The notes under the pieces are model-generated. The model made no database searches and had not been told where the DNA came from. It saw only the letters and a list, made by a program, of their open reading frames with translations. 64,000 bases of DNA, from NCBI GenBank assembly GCA_020726505.1, contig JAHLEZ010000032.1, forward strand, positions 186,001 through 250,000. The letters are read 5' to 3'. Both the position numbers and the translations under genes were made by a program. This DNA comes from Leptodontidium sp. MPI-SDFR-AT-0119 (lineage: Eukaryota; Ascomycota; Leotiomycetes; Helotiales; Leptodontidiaceae). Shown here in pieces: positions 1 through 12,299 of the stretch; the stretch's first letter is position 1; the number at the start of each line of letters is the position of its first letter.

Positions 1-639
1 TAGAAGCCTTTTAGCCCTCGTGTACAGTACCCCCCGCCCCTGGCTCTAATGTTGTTTGGTGGGCCCCCTTCTCTCAGCTGCTTTTGGGGTGGCAGATATA
101 CTTCCCCTCACGGTTGCTCGATTAACATACCAAACCTTTTTATATAAATTTCTGCCTTAGAATTAAAACAGCATAACTTTCTGCCAACTCGAATTTAAAA
201 GATTTGCAGACCATGTCCACCGAATAACATTGGAGCCGGGGGGGATACTGTAAGCCGTGTCCTGTCCTGCCACAGGGATGGGCAGGGTGGCGAGGGACGT
301 GCCACAGCGCGGAGAGGAATCACGCACCTACTCTCACATCCATTGCTCCTCTTTGGTAGACATAATCCGCGCCAATAAGTACAACTTGTGACATCAAAAA
401 AATATATCTACCTTTAATGCAATGAAGATGTGGAGGTTAAATCACGTTGGAAGATCTGCCTCACTTCTGCGTAGGATGTGGCGAATAAACCCAAGAAAAT
501 TCAGCTGGCGGCAACTAGTGACACCCAGCCTCTTCAGCCATTAATACAGGAGATTCGTCAGTCAGGAGAGCTTGTCATGCACAGAGATTACTCTGGAACT
601 ATACACCTTCTCGTGCAAGATTAGCAGATACTCATTTCG
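1..639. other. Gene-free left edge, possible LTR junction
   Basis: I see no open gene here. Around 231-250 a purine-rich run (GGAGCCGGGGGG) leads into GATACTGTAAGCC, which looks like a polypurine tract next to the TG start of a fungal LTR. A TG...CA end could fall near 390 (TTGTGACA). No second copy lies in the window, so this cannot be verified. The rest is unassigned. Confidence 0.3.
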
Positions 640-1430
640 TAGTCCGGACAACTAAAAGAGAAGACATTTCGCAAATACTGTGTGACAGGACGCACATTCC
701 ACTTCACCTTTCCTCCTTTGCCAGGTTAGCGCTACGTGCTTGCAACTTACGAACCTGCCTTTTGCGACTGAGTCCGTCGCTTGGTTTGCGCATTCGGATT
801 TCGCTCTCAAGTCAAGCCAGGCTCTCCGAAGCGCATCTTGTTTTAGTGTGAGAGGAGGATCCCCCACCTTTTGCTAGTCTTTTTCTTGTTCTCGAAGCGC
901 TTTAGCTCTCTCATCCCACTTTTCTCTTGATTTCTCTTCGGCTTGCTTCTGATCTTCAACAGAGCGACGTCTGGCTTCTATCTCTTGTTGCATTTGTAGT
1001 CTTTGGTTGGCAGATTCTGCGCTCGTAGTTGCTATTCTCTGTCATTTCGGCCTGAACGGCTGCTTCGGTTTACTTGTCGAGATAGGCTGCCCATAGTCGT
1101 TGCAGCGAAGTCGGTTTGCACCTTGGCTGGCGGCCTTGGAAGCTGGCTTCGTAGACCGCGATTCTCGACCCCTTCTTAAACAGACATTCGCCCTTGATCT
1201 GCATTGCCATGCTAACAGGTGTCCGTCCCTTCCGATTAGGAGAATGCATATCGGCACCACTGAAGAGTAATTACTGCACAGCTCTAAGACTGCGGTGGCG
1301 GTCTGGCCCAAAAGGCAGGGCGGTCCTGCCTCTGCAAGGGCTTCTATGGATTGGAGGGGTTTCAGTAAGTCGACACCGACACCACCGCTTCAAAGGCGGC
1401 TTTCCAATTCGGGCCTAGCTATTTTCACAT
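640..1430 (-). pseudogene. Decayed ankyrin / coiled-coil / Cys-His gene fragment
   Basis: Read on the minus strand, about 1,195-1,280 gives an ankyrin-like stretch (LLFSGAD, then NRKGRTPVSMAM). About 880-1,020 gives a charged coiled-coil segment rich in E, K, R and Q. About 650-870 gives a C-terminal Cys/His motif: CKH, 13 residues, then CASC. A TAG near 879 separates the coiled coil from the Cys/His part, a TAA sits inside the ankyrin segment, and a one-base shift near 655 is needed to reach an in-frame FSCP ending. The order ankyrin, coiled coil, C..H/C..C tail occurs in some fungal proteins of unknown role. Multiple breaks make it a pseudogene. An intron could explain one break but not all. 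Confidence 0.5.
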
Positions 1431-1847
1431 AGCGTCTTTCGACCTCTTCAGCCTCAGAGAAATCATCGACGGCTGATGTACTCTCTAATCACGATTGCAC
1501 AAACATCAGGATTAAAGCCTGAGAGTGACAGACAGTACGTTAAATGATTCATATAAATTTGTTTATCTGCTAACTAAGGGTTCAGAGCTCCTAGGTTCTT
1601 GAAGCCCCAGCCTCGTCAGGGCTGTAAAGAATCACCGCTATCGCCCGCGCAGTTCCTCGTCAACACATACCAAACGCGAAACTGCACACCCTCGTATCCT
1701 CCACTGATTTGTTTTTGGAAATTCAATTGCTTCAGTGGCCGAAAAGAACAATGGATTCATTCGACATCCTATCTGGGATTGGTATGTGACTTGTCCAAAC
1801 AACTAAACTGTGCTGCTGAGTACCAGGCTGATGACATGCACTAAGAT

Positions 1848-4800
1848 ATGAACAATCCGTTAAATCTTTCATTATACTCTCAGCTTGCTCGATTCATGGG
1901 TGATCTCTCCAAAGGAGAGCTTCAATTCCATGATCACAACGGTTCGACGCAAAGGGTTCTCCATACTATAGCAGACAGCCTTGGTCTTGTATACGAATTC
2001 TCTCGTACTACGCGTTGTGTAACCATTACTCGACCCACTCTAGCCCCAAGTTTTCCTGAGCAGGATGTTTTGAATCTGAATCCAGAGAGCTTCGACCTAA
2101 ATGCCACGTCTGATGCTGCTTCTACTTTCTTTGACTTTGAGCGCAGCGACTTGGCAATGCTAGACTTCCCAGACTTCGGCGCCGAAGAGAATTTGCAAAA
2201 TCCGCCACACATAAGTGAATACAACTCTGGTCTTCCAATCCAAGCTTTCGAATCTCTACCCAACTCAAATCTCCTCTCAAATTATCCTAGCGACTCATCG
2301 ATGCCACCAACACCTTTTCCAGCATATCATGCTCGAGAGACTCCTCCACAACAAATATCGACACAGTCGAATGGTGGCGGTGATGCAATAAATCCTGTCA
2401 CCGAATCTTATCGGACCAACGATCAAGGATCCACCAGAAAGATAGCGTCTGTAAGCAGCAGCACGAAACAATGCAAGAAGCCTCGTCATCAGAATATGTC
2501 CAACAGGAAACCAAGCGTACAAAGCAGAACAGGTGTGGACTTTCAGGAGATAGTCTTCGATTCAAGCTCAACACGTTCTGCGAGCCAAGCATCAACTGGA
2601 TCTGCTTTCGCGTCCTCTCCACGAGATAGCAGCAGGTTACGTAAAGCTGCTCGGAAAGTGAATGAAGCATTGAAAGCAATAGGAGGTGCATGCTGGAGGT
2701 GCAAAATTTTAAGAAAGGAGGTAAGTCGGGTCTGGTGCGTTTGACTTCAAATGCTAAGCGATAGCAGTGTAACGACAAGACGCCATGTTCACCATGTCCA
2801 CATCAATCTCACAAATCTCCGTGGAGTACCGTAGGGTGTAGGCGCGGCACATTAGAAGAGAAGATGTTCAAGGTATCATTATGCACACAGTCAGATGTAG
2901 GACCTCGAGGACTGGAGAAACCATCGATACCTGATCAGCACAGCAACGATGAAGATCTGCTAGAGTTCTTGTCTGCTCAGAGGCGTACCAATGCTCTTTC
3001 AGAAGAGGCTCTCAGAACCCGGACAGAAGAGGCGACCAAATTCTACGACCTATTGACCAACCACGAGAGTACTCCTGCTTCTGAATCTCTGGAGCCTGCG
3101 GCCACTGACTCCTTTCACATCCCTCTGGCGTTCGTTTCTATGTTAGAGAATCCTTCACCCGCACAGCTCATCCCTTTAAATGAGTGCATCTTCAGCATAG
3201 CATGGGAACTCTCGCATTGCTCCATATTACAACAAGTCCTCGATGACAGAAACGTCGACGACGTCATGGTCCTATTACACTCTGCTGCGGTTTTTCAGGC
3301 AGGATTGGAAACAGTAAGTGGTGCTCAATTCCCTCTCTCACTAACATTTATCATCTGACCAATTTGGAAGAATCAATTGATTGCACAATCGCTCATTTGT
3401 TTGCGTGCGTGCCTTGAAACATCGCGTGTACAGGAGCTCGGAAACCTTGGAGAACTTCAGCACCGAGCTTGCGCGCCATCAGTATGCAACATCAAATGCG
3501 TAACGGATCTCGAGTCGAACTTGTCACGGTTTATGGCCGAACTATCTCGAGTTTTCTTCAGTAGACAAGGCATGCGCAACAAAATGGGATGGCTCTCAAT
3601 ATTTTATAGCTTTTGCATTCAGGGCCTGGTCAGAAGGGCAATCATTAAACTGATGCCGAAAGCTACGACCAGGGAAAGTAAACGCCCAAGAACATCTGCT
3701 ACTATCGCGGCGGAACAGTATCTCTATCTAGCAGTGAGATTGTTCGTTGCTACATCGGGCAAGAACGATCCTTTGATATTGGATTTCTCAGCTGCCGAGA
3801 ATGCTGGAAGGCAGAACCCATTCGAAACCAAGTCATACAAGCAGGCCAGAGTCGCGGTCAAACAAGAAGGTTGGCTTTCTAAAGGGATCTTCAATTCTGG
3901 AGATTACCTGCAAAGGCTGTTTGAAGATAGTGGCGAAATCATTATCGAGCAAGACGAAATTGAGAAATTAGAAAGAGGTGAAGAAGAAGAAATACCATCA
4001 GGGCACAACTCATCCGGGGAAAGTGGGCTTGAAAAAGTTGATCCGATCTCTCCTGGTCAGCCATCTTCCCCACGCATTTGGACCAGGGGAACTGGAGCTG
4101 CCAGGTTCCTCTTTCTGGAACCGCTCAAAAAACTGATTGCAAGGAGAAGGAAATTGTTTTTTCGTGGTGCTGAACCGATTGTGCAAGAGGAGAAACGCGG
4201 ACTTCTCAGAGTATTCGGATCGGGAGAAGGCTACGAGCAACCGGCAGGGTATCCTGATTGTGACGCCAACAGCGATAGAAGCTCCTTTGGTAGCTTTGGT
4301 AGAAGCTCAGCATCCTCCTTTGGTAGCTTTGGTAGCAACGAATGGGGTCAACTTGGAGGGCTCACTCCGGACGGAGATCAATCACATGCCCAAGAATATA
4401 ACAAACCTGATCGCATGCCCGACTTTGACCGGGACACCATCACAGCATCGGTACGGAGTTATAAAGCAAATATCCACATCTTACATCCTATCATCAGCCT
4501 AGCAACCCTTGACATGCTGGTGGAAGGTTTTCTCAGATCGATTCCAGTAACATCAGAACAAGCACACACACAAGAATCCGGATCCAAGCCACAGGCTCCA
4601 TCGGATTTGCAGCAAAGCAAGGCCCCCAGCCTTAGCAACAAACGCAAAAGATCCCCTTCTATCAGTGAAGCTTCTGACACTCAAGGATATGGTGTTTGGG
4701 AGAATGCAAGGCCTGGTCGTCCGTTTCGAACAACTTCCACGGCCCTTGTTCTGTTGGTAATAGCCCTGGGTCAAATATGCATTCACGGGGTAAGGATTCT

Positions 4801-6282
4801 ATTACCAGACGAGATCCCTTCTCAAGCCTCGTATCAAAGAAGGTACAGAAATCCAAAACCCAATGCAAATCAATCAATCATACCTGGCCTCTCCTACTTT
4901 GCTTTAGCAACAGACATCATCGGCAACCAAGTCGGAGGTAACAGCCTTCTCCATGTTCACGTTAACATCCTGGCTGCCTTATATCACGGGCAGCTTGCTC
5001 GGGTTTTGGAAAGCCATGCGTACATTCATCAGGCATGCCGCAGTCTTCAGTTTATACTCACCTCGCAAGTAGTAGACCTAGCTCAGTTTGGAAGTCTTCT
5101 AACTTGCTGTAGAGACTTTGATAAGTTCAAGAAACTAAAGAGCAAGGACCGGCATCCTTTGTCGAAGGATAATCCTCTCCTTTTCGCATTCTGGACTTGT
5201 GTCCAACTTGAAGGGTACGTGTTCCCAATCTTACAGGCATGTTTCTCTTGTCCAGGACATAGAAGTGACCATTTTTAGCGAGATCATATCCGAGTTGCCT
5301 TGCCCTGCCTCCGGCCTCATTTCATACGAAGACCACGTCCCCACGCCAAATTTCACAGCAGCGGTAGAAGAAGGCTTCTCTGTAGAAGTGATTGAGAGCT
5401 TCCGGGCGCATCTCTTTCTGCGGAAGCATCTGAAGCAGGTACATAATATGTTCTGCGCGCCGAGCGACAGTGAGTCAAACTTGTATTTGATAATCCTCGA
5501 CGTCTGATGATTAACAGGCATCCATTTTTATTCCATGTTCTCCACAAGTGACCTGGAATACTTTCCAACTATTATTGCCGCGGAAGCGAACTTGAGGTCT
5601 CTAAGCATTTTGACACCGAACCTGAAATGGAACGAGGATGATCCCCCAAGAAGCATTCTCGCTGCGCGACTGCGATTCGAGTACTTTAGTGCGGAAGTGA
5701 TCACCTTTCAGTATTTCTTATTGAAGATCATGGAACACTCAACTGCGAATTCAACAGACTCGATGAACAACCAAACCATCGCTGGGAATTTCAAGAAAGA
5801 CATCAGTGTTCCGGCGATCAATAGCGAAGTGAGAACGATCGATGATCTTGATCCTAATATCCAAGAGTATGCCCAGAAGTGTATCAAAGCTCTCATTCGA
5901 TGCCTCGGGGCCTTTTTCGCCCTAGGAGATCCGGGAAGGCAAAGATTGATCGTGCCAAACGTATGGGTCATCGCGCATAGGTTTGTTTCTAATCTGGCAC
6001 TTAAGTCTAAAGCTTACGTCTTCTAGGCAATGGGGTCATGTTCTCCTCCTGGTCGCAGCGTACATGGACAGCATCCTTCAGCCACTTCTGTTGACACTTG
6101 TTACTAAGCGTGAGCTTTATTACCTTGTTGGGAAAACAAGTTCATTCCTTGAGATGGCCGGAGATAAGAAGGCGGCATTAGGCATCGATCTGAACATATT
6201 AAGTCTCATCAATGATGTGCTTAGGGAAGGCATATTGCCTAACAGTCCGCTTCTTCATGATTTGACGAGTTTCAGTCAGTAG
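1848..6282 (+). CDS. R3H + Zn2Cys6 transcription regulator, six exons
   Basis: Likely nuclear DNA-binding regulator of about 1,390 residues. I read exons 1848-2720, 2768-3313, 3371-5214, 5279-5469, 5518-5980 and 6027-6282. All junctions are GT/AG, introns are 46-64 nt, and the summed length is divisible by three. The N-terminus (about residues 28-55, RVLHTIADSLGL) resembles an R3H domain whose key Arg is replaced. The zinc cluster crosses intron 1: Cys282, 285, 292, 298, 301 and 315, with an unusually long last spacing (13 residues) typical of a fungal subfamily with GACWRCKILRK. Exon 3 carries Ser/Gly-rich FGSFGR-type repeats near 4,280-4,340. The C-terminal half (IIGNQVGGNSL, GQLARVLESHAYIH) matches the conserved body of these proteins. 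The ATG at 1848 is the first that leads into the R3H-like part; a small upstream ORF ends just before it. Target genes cannot be inferred. Confidence 0.85.
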
Positions 6283-6504
6283 TACCCAACATCCGAAACT
6301 CTTGTACGATGATTGCCTCTTTCTCGACAATCACGAAAGTTAGAACGAAGACTCTTTCCATATTGCCTTTCTGGCGTTCGTCACCTGCTGTCGCTATAGC
6401 TGATTAATGAAAAGGAGTGTGTTCTCGATACCAAAGGCTCTGGAGATTTCGGAGGGGGGAAAAAATGCATTTTTCTTCCAAAGGAAGACGCCTATGGAGA
6501 CATG

Positions 6505-6831
6505 ATTATAGAGAGCTCTCTGCAGTTGTTTGCTTTGCGCAGGAAGAGAATATTCGCTCGCACTCAGAGCTCATGGCTAAAATAACTAGAAAATCAAAGG
6601 CTATTATAGCTAACTCAGGCTATTCCTTTTTCTTCTCTTTCTAGTACTGTAAAGCACTGATTCCGTTAACTGGCCCCTCTTGTAAGTATTAGTAGTACTA
6701 ATCTCTGCGACCTAATATCATCGGCGTAACTCGTTTTAGTATAGGCCGAGTATTTATTATAATATCTCTTAATAAAGACTGTGGCGTAGGAGCTTTTGCT
6801 AGCTTAGGGGAAAGAGAGGCTCGTATAATAC
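6505..6831 (-). mobile_element. hAT transposon 3'-end fragment
   Basis: This segment is a near copy of 29215-29545 inside the hAT element at 28968-31968, starting at GAGAGCTCTCT and ending at GCTCGTATA. Differences are mostly C/T and G/A transitions toward AT. It covers part of the transposase C-terminal coding region on the minus strand. The right side is cut at 6831 by an LTR. The left limit is where similarity fades, roughly 220 bp past the stop of the regulator gene. No function is expected. Confidence 0.75.
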
Positions 6832-7115
6832 TGTGAGTGGGATAAAGCCCAATAAACCACACAACAAGAGAGGTAGTATATAGTGAGGTACGGGAGAGAT
6901 TCTAGGTGTAAGAAATCGCGGTTCAATCAAATCTAAAGATAACACATATTTGAAGAGTATAAAACTTTAAGGGAGTAAAGGAGAAAAAAGTGCATTTAAT
7001 AAATATTTATAAACGTTCTTAGTTCTTAAGTTGATTTTAAGTATTAAGCTCTTTTATATAAAAAGAGCTTATTTAGTTAAGTGACAAAGGAGCTGCTAGA
7101 GTCTTCCCTACCACA
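6832..7115 (-). repeat. LTR of a Ty3/gypsy-type element
   Basis: The interval begins TGTGAGTGGG and ends CCTACCACA, so it carries TG...CA ends, and it is about 284 bp long. Immediately to its right, on the minus strand, lies a purine-rich tract (GAAGAGGGGGACGAA) suited to be a polypurine tract, so this is the 3' LTR of a minus-strand element. It interrupts the hAT fragment on its left. I did not find the matching second LTR, so it is either solo, or the partner is lost or too mutated to see. Confidence 0.55.
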
Positions 7116-10100
7116 TTCGTCCCCCTCTTCAAAAATCATACTCGCCCTCGAGCGACTTAATATAAAAAAAAACACTCCACTAATTAAAAGCTTTATAAAT
7201 CAACGTTATTAACAGGGAGCCTAATAAAGAAGAAGTCCCGTGATAGTTAACCTGTCACCTTTAAAAGCAAATAATCGCCTCGCTTAGCGCCGTTAACCTA
7301 CCTTTATAAAGTTGACTCTCCCTTACTAACTTTCTAACTTTAACTCTTTAAATATAACAACTTCTCTTTAATACTATTCCTTTTATAAAACACTTTAATA
7401 TACTTTAACTTCTTTATTCCTTCTCTTATTAATTAAATAATACCTCTTACACTTTTTCTTACTTTAATTTTCTAAAGAAAACAAACTTCCCCGCTAAACT
7501 TATATTAAGATTAACTTCACTATTACACTTCCTTATATTACTAAGGCAAGATCTCCCTTTATTTAAAGAAGACTTTAACTACTATAACTCTAGTATCTTC
7601 AGAGGTCTCTTTACCACTAACTTCACGCTATTCAGTACCTTTTAGGGCAATAACCTTAGCCTTCACTATTAACTCTAGCACGCTATTAGAGTTTAACACC
7701 TTTAACTTTACTGTTACCTAGTCGTAAAAGTGACGTAGTCGAGAGCCTTTCTTATTTACTTTTCTTCCTGTCAAGTAATAACTTTAACACAACACTTACG
7801 TTGACTTATACATAGTCTCTCCTTAGCTCTTCGTGCCTCGATCTCTAAATAATAACTTTAGTATAAAACTAAGTCGCCTTAACGTTATAAGTTAACTTTT
7901 TATAATACTATTCTAAGCTCTACTAACTCGTCGTAAATCTTTAAGAAGAGTCCTTCGTTATTAGCTACCTCGGAGTTGCTACTAAGATTAGTTCGCTCTA
8001 TCTTAGCCTAAGCGCTCTTAACTTTAACACTAAAGGTTAATACTATAAAAGTCTTAATACGTCTTAACTTCGTGAGTTATACTCTTATTTTTTCCTCTTA
8101 TACTTAATTAGCTATTTATAAATTATATTAATACTTTTCTTGCGGCGATTTAAAGTACTATTATAGTCTTTAATTCTTAACTTATATTTTAAAAAGTAAC
8201 TAAAGTAAAGTAAACTCTAAAACTTTACCTTAACGTTATTTAACTAAGTATTAAATTATCTAACCTCTTTATAACGCTAGTGTTTATATTCTCTTTATAA
8301 GTTAAGGAAACAATACTATCTGTCTTCTTTAAGTTCGTAAACTAATAAGAATTAAGGCCACCTCGTGCGACTACCCACATTAAACTCTACCCCTTGGGCT
8401 AAGAACGTGCGTATCGCGCCGTATTAATCTTCCCTTAGTAATAAGTTACTAAGTAGTTTTTGAGTCCCTTTATAAATACGCTTTTATTACACTTACGCAA
8501 GTCACACTATTAAAGATAAGTGGCATTATTCCGCTAGTCTCTTATTAATTAGTTAGTTAAATAAAATAAAGACTAAATCTGCTAATTTTAAAGGTTTATA
8601 ATAAAAAGCCGGGAGGAATAGGCAAACTTACAGTCGTAATACGCCAAGTAAGGTTAAGAGGCTATAATAAGTTCTTAGTTCTTAGTATAATAGAAATAGC
8701 CCCTTCTCTCTATAAAGGTAAGTCGCCTCTTGTTATTAAAGCTAATAAAGGGTCTTTGAAACAGCTAAGCTTTTTAAAGATAAATAAAAGAGTCTAATTA
8801 ACTTAAGTACTATTAGGCTAGTAGTAGCTAAGTATAAGATGGTATACTATAGGGTCCCGTTGGCTAGATCTTCTCGGAATAGTAGTTCGGTTATAGTTAA
8901 GGTCTCTTAATTACTTTAGTTCTTTAATAGGAGTTAAAGAACTTATTGTTAATCTTAAGGTCAAAGCTAGACTTAACTCCTAACCGGTTACTCTGTGAGT
9001 TATTAACTTTATTCCTGTTTATTTTACTTAACGACACCTCTCGAAATAATATAATAGGCAGTAACGAAACATTTATAAAAACACCTAAGGTCGCACCCTT
9101 AGCCTTAATTAGTTACTAGTACTTATTACTAAACTTAACTAAAGGTTAAGGGTATAAAGTCTTTATTACTTTAATAATATTAATATAAGCCTAAAATGGC
9201 GGCACTTTTACTTATAAGTCTATTATAGTTATAAAACTATTATATTATATTTAAAAGTTGTCTATAACTTGTAGTCTCTTACTAACACTCTAAGTACGAA
9301 GTATACTACTTCTTATTTACTAGTATTAATAAACGGCAAAAGAAGTCTTTATTCTTTTAGACTTTTTAATAAGAGGGGACTAAGAAGTATCGACGTATAT
9401 ATAGAAGGGGCCCTGACTTAATAGGCGAGAGACTTTAGACAGAGCTAATTAGGGGTAGTCGACTAATACTCGATCCCTAAAAGGTTCACTAGCTAGGGGT
9501 CGTCGGCTGATAATATACTTAGACCTCTAACACGTAAGGTAGAGTTAGCGTTAGCTATATTATAGTTATTAACTTAAGGTTTTAAAAAGCACGGCTTTAA
9601 TTCCGAGCGTGTTATTAGCTCTTCGCTAAAAGATTTCCTAAACTTCTACTTACCTTATATAAATCGTGTGATTTACTTATTAGTTTAAGGCTAGTTTATT
9701 AATAGTACTCTTAGTGTCGTCCTTTATAAATCACTGTGCGTTACGTTAGGGTTAATAGCTCTGTAAGTATTGACTTTGTCCTTAGGAATAATAAACTTAC
9801 TTCGTTATTTCTTTTCTTTTTATTAATTACTAAGAGTTAACGCCTAAGTATATTACGTTTATATTCTTTAGGGTATTTAACACGTTAGACTCGAATTTCT
9901 AGCTTAGGCTATAGGTTTAACTTGCCGTTTTAAAATCTAGTCCTGCGAATCGAGCCCGACAACTGGCCTATTTAAACGAAGTTACTTTTTGCCGCCTAAA
10001 ATATCGCCGGCTTAATAATAGTAGTCTCGTTCTAAACTTATTATATATTCACATACGGCAAGTAGTTTATAAGGGCACTAGTTTCTTGTTAAGCTTTACT

Positions 10101-11212
10101 CTAAGAGATTAGTGTTCTTATAGCGTAAGGCTAATGTTCTCTCTAACTTACTTAGGGCTATATAGGCTCTTCTTTATATTTATTATAGTACTAAGGTGTC
10201 CTAAATTATAGTTTTTAGTAATATAAAGTCGTCTTCGTAATTATTTTAATATACGACAATATATTGTCCCCTTCTTTAAACATTAGAAGTATGTCCTCGT
10301 ATTAATTCCTTAATACTAAAGTATGTTTATTCTGAGTTAGATATTACTTAATACTTACTGCGCTGTTATTAAGATAGCTCAAGGACTTTAATTACTATCC
10401 TATTATCCTGAATACGCTATGTCGTCGAAATCTCAAGGTTCTCTAGGAACTCGGGGTCACTAAGGTCGTGTATGTCGATATTAGGTTTATAATTAAGCGT
10501 GAGGTTATTATCTAATTCTTTATTAAGCTATCTATTATCGTCGCTGTCGTCGTAAATAAAGTCGTACCTCTTATGAAAGAGCTTAAGCTTATTCTTAGTA
10601 AAAGTCTAGCGAAGTCGGGGGCTATTTAAGCCTAACTTTTTAAGTTTATAATACCCTTTCTTTATATAAGCTTTATAAATCTCGTAAGGTCTAAGTCATC
10701 TGAAATCGAGAGCACGGTTAGTAGACATATCTCTCTCTTTAATAAAGTCTTAATATAAGACTAAGTCTCCTTTAATAAATAACTGTTTATAGATATTATG
10801 TTTTAAATTAAAAGCCTCTTTACCTTCTTAACGGCGGCGGGTCTTTATAAGTATAACTTCGTTTATATATTCTTGCCACATTTAAAACTAAAGAGCGTAG
10901 AGTTTTAAGAGCTTAAAGTGGTCTCTAATCTCTTTAGTAAATAATAATCTCTAAGTCAAGTTTATTGTCTTAATAAGCAAGATAGCTTCTCTCCCGTAGA
11001 CTATATAAAAAGGAGTGTACCTTATAAGGCGATATACTATAGTACAGTCTATAAATAACACTATTAAAAGGTTATTAAGCTAACGTCCGCCTATTTTAGA
11101 AAGCGCATTTTTAATCGGGTTATGTCCTCTCTTAATTATATTATTCGCTTTAGCGTTATATACTGAGATTTGAATCTAGTTAACTATTTTAATCAAGTCG
11201 CTCACTTAATAT
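7116..11212 (-). mobile_element. RIP-mutated Ty3/gypsy remnant with integrase
   Basis: AT-rich minus-strand coding remains. At 10,450-11,212 the integrase C-terminal half is recognisable: VYNAKANNIIKRGH-like at the catalytic Glu region, then YTPFYIVYGREA, a GDLVLY motif, and LKLFHKRYDF at the end. Stops fall at expected Trp/Gln/Tyr positions. Between the integrase end and the LTR, 3.3 kb of minus-strand sequence still reads as coding-like (for example an acidic/basic stretch near 8,250-8,400), but I do not recognise it. It is longer than a gypsy 3' end should be, so it may be a second element or an extra ORF. The integrase breaks off at about 11,212; no reverse transcriptase was seen upstream. 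Confidence 0.6.
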
Positions 11213-12299
11213 GAAACACTAAATGATATATACATTCGCATACTCCGGCATATATTTAACAAACTAATAACTAAATAGGAAATGGCGAGTCGGGTTTTTC
11301 TTTAGCTTACATATCCTTTACACCACCTTAATATAAGAGAGTTGTGGGATGTTATTTCTTGCTTGAATATTTTGTTATTGCCTCTAGGGATAAGGGATGA
11401 TATGTCACTGTCTCTAACATAAGTATTAAAGTTTCAACTATCTATTACGATACAGTGCGGTAGTCTCGTCGAGAAATACAGGGACGAATACTATTTTATT
11501 TATTAATTTGTCGTCGAATTCTTTTAGGGCGGTTTTAATAATCTAAAATGTTAAGACCTTACATTATTGCAGTTCTTTGCGAGTTCTACTATAGCACACA
11601 ATAAACTTACAAGGGACTGTCTTTCGTACCTTTTATGTCGAATTCCGGCATAACCTCTCTCTAAGGATCTAAGAACGAAGTTGCCCGTGGAAAAGATTAA
11701 CGAGTATCTCCCGTTTACTAGGTACGTAGTTAACTCTTAGCCTGTATATCTTAAGAAAGGCCTCGAAGTTCTTACTAAGAGATTATCTTAGATATCTTTA
11801 GGAAATTCTAGTAGACTTTAGTCACTTTTTGAGGTTATGCGGTTAGTTTCCAAGTTCACATTCTTGAAGTTATCAATTATAATATAGGTCGAATTGCTTT
11901 ACTTATTACGTACTTATACTTCGTGCCTAGTATTGATAGAGGACTACTACGTACTAGTAGAGCCACTTGCCGAGAAGAAAATCTTACTAAAGTTTTAAAA
12001 TTTAATTATAAGAATTCGTTGTTTTTATACAGATCTTTTAGCTTTAGAATCCCAGTGGGGCCTAACACTTGTAAAGAATCCACATTATATTTAGAATAAT
12101 GTCACGGCTTTCTTTAGTTCCCACTTCCTATAATAAACATTAGCAGTTATAATAAATTCTATAGTGCCCACTGATTTTGGACATCTAAGCCATTGCTTAA
12201 GGCCACTTGCGACTGTCTTAGTAGAGTCTTCTAATAGAAGAAAAGTTACGGTCTTAAGTATTTGGCCTACTAAGTTTAATATTTTACGACCTTAGAGTA
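11213..12299. other. Unassigned AT-rich DNA
   Basis: Begins where gypsy integrase similarity stops. Both strands are full of stops. Scattered coding-like phrases appear on the plus strand, but none matches a family I know. Probably degraded repeat sequence. Confidence 0.3.

Noticed and set aside
1599..1844. 81-codon ORF as first exon of the regulator
   Set aside because: Ends in TAA four bases before the ATG at 1848 and has no family features; no splice is needed to reach the R3H-like part.
5215..5255. 41-nt intron in the regulator gene
   Set aside because: It would give a stop right after the junction. The 64-nt intron 5215-5278 ends at TTTTTAG and joins ...LE to GEIISELP in frame.
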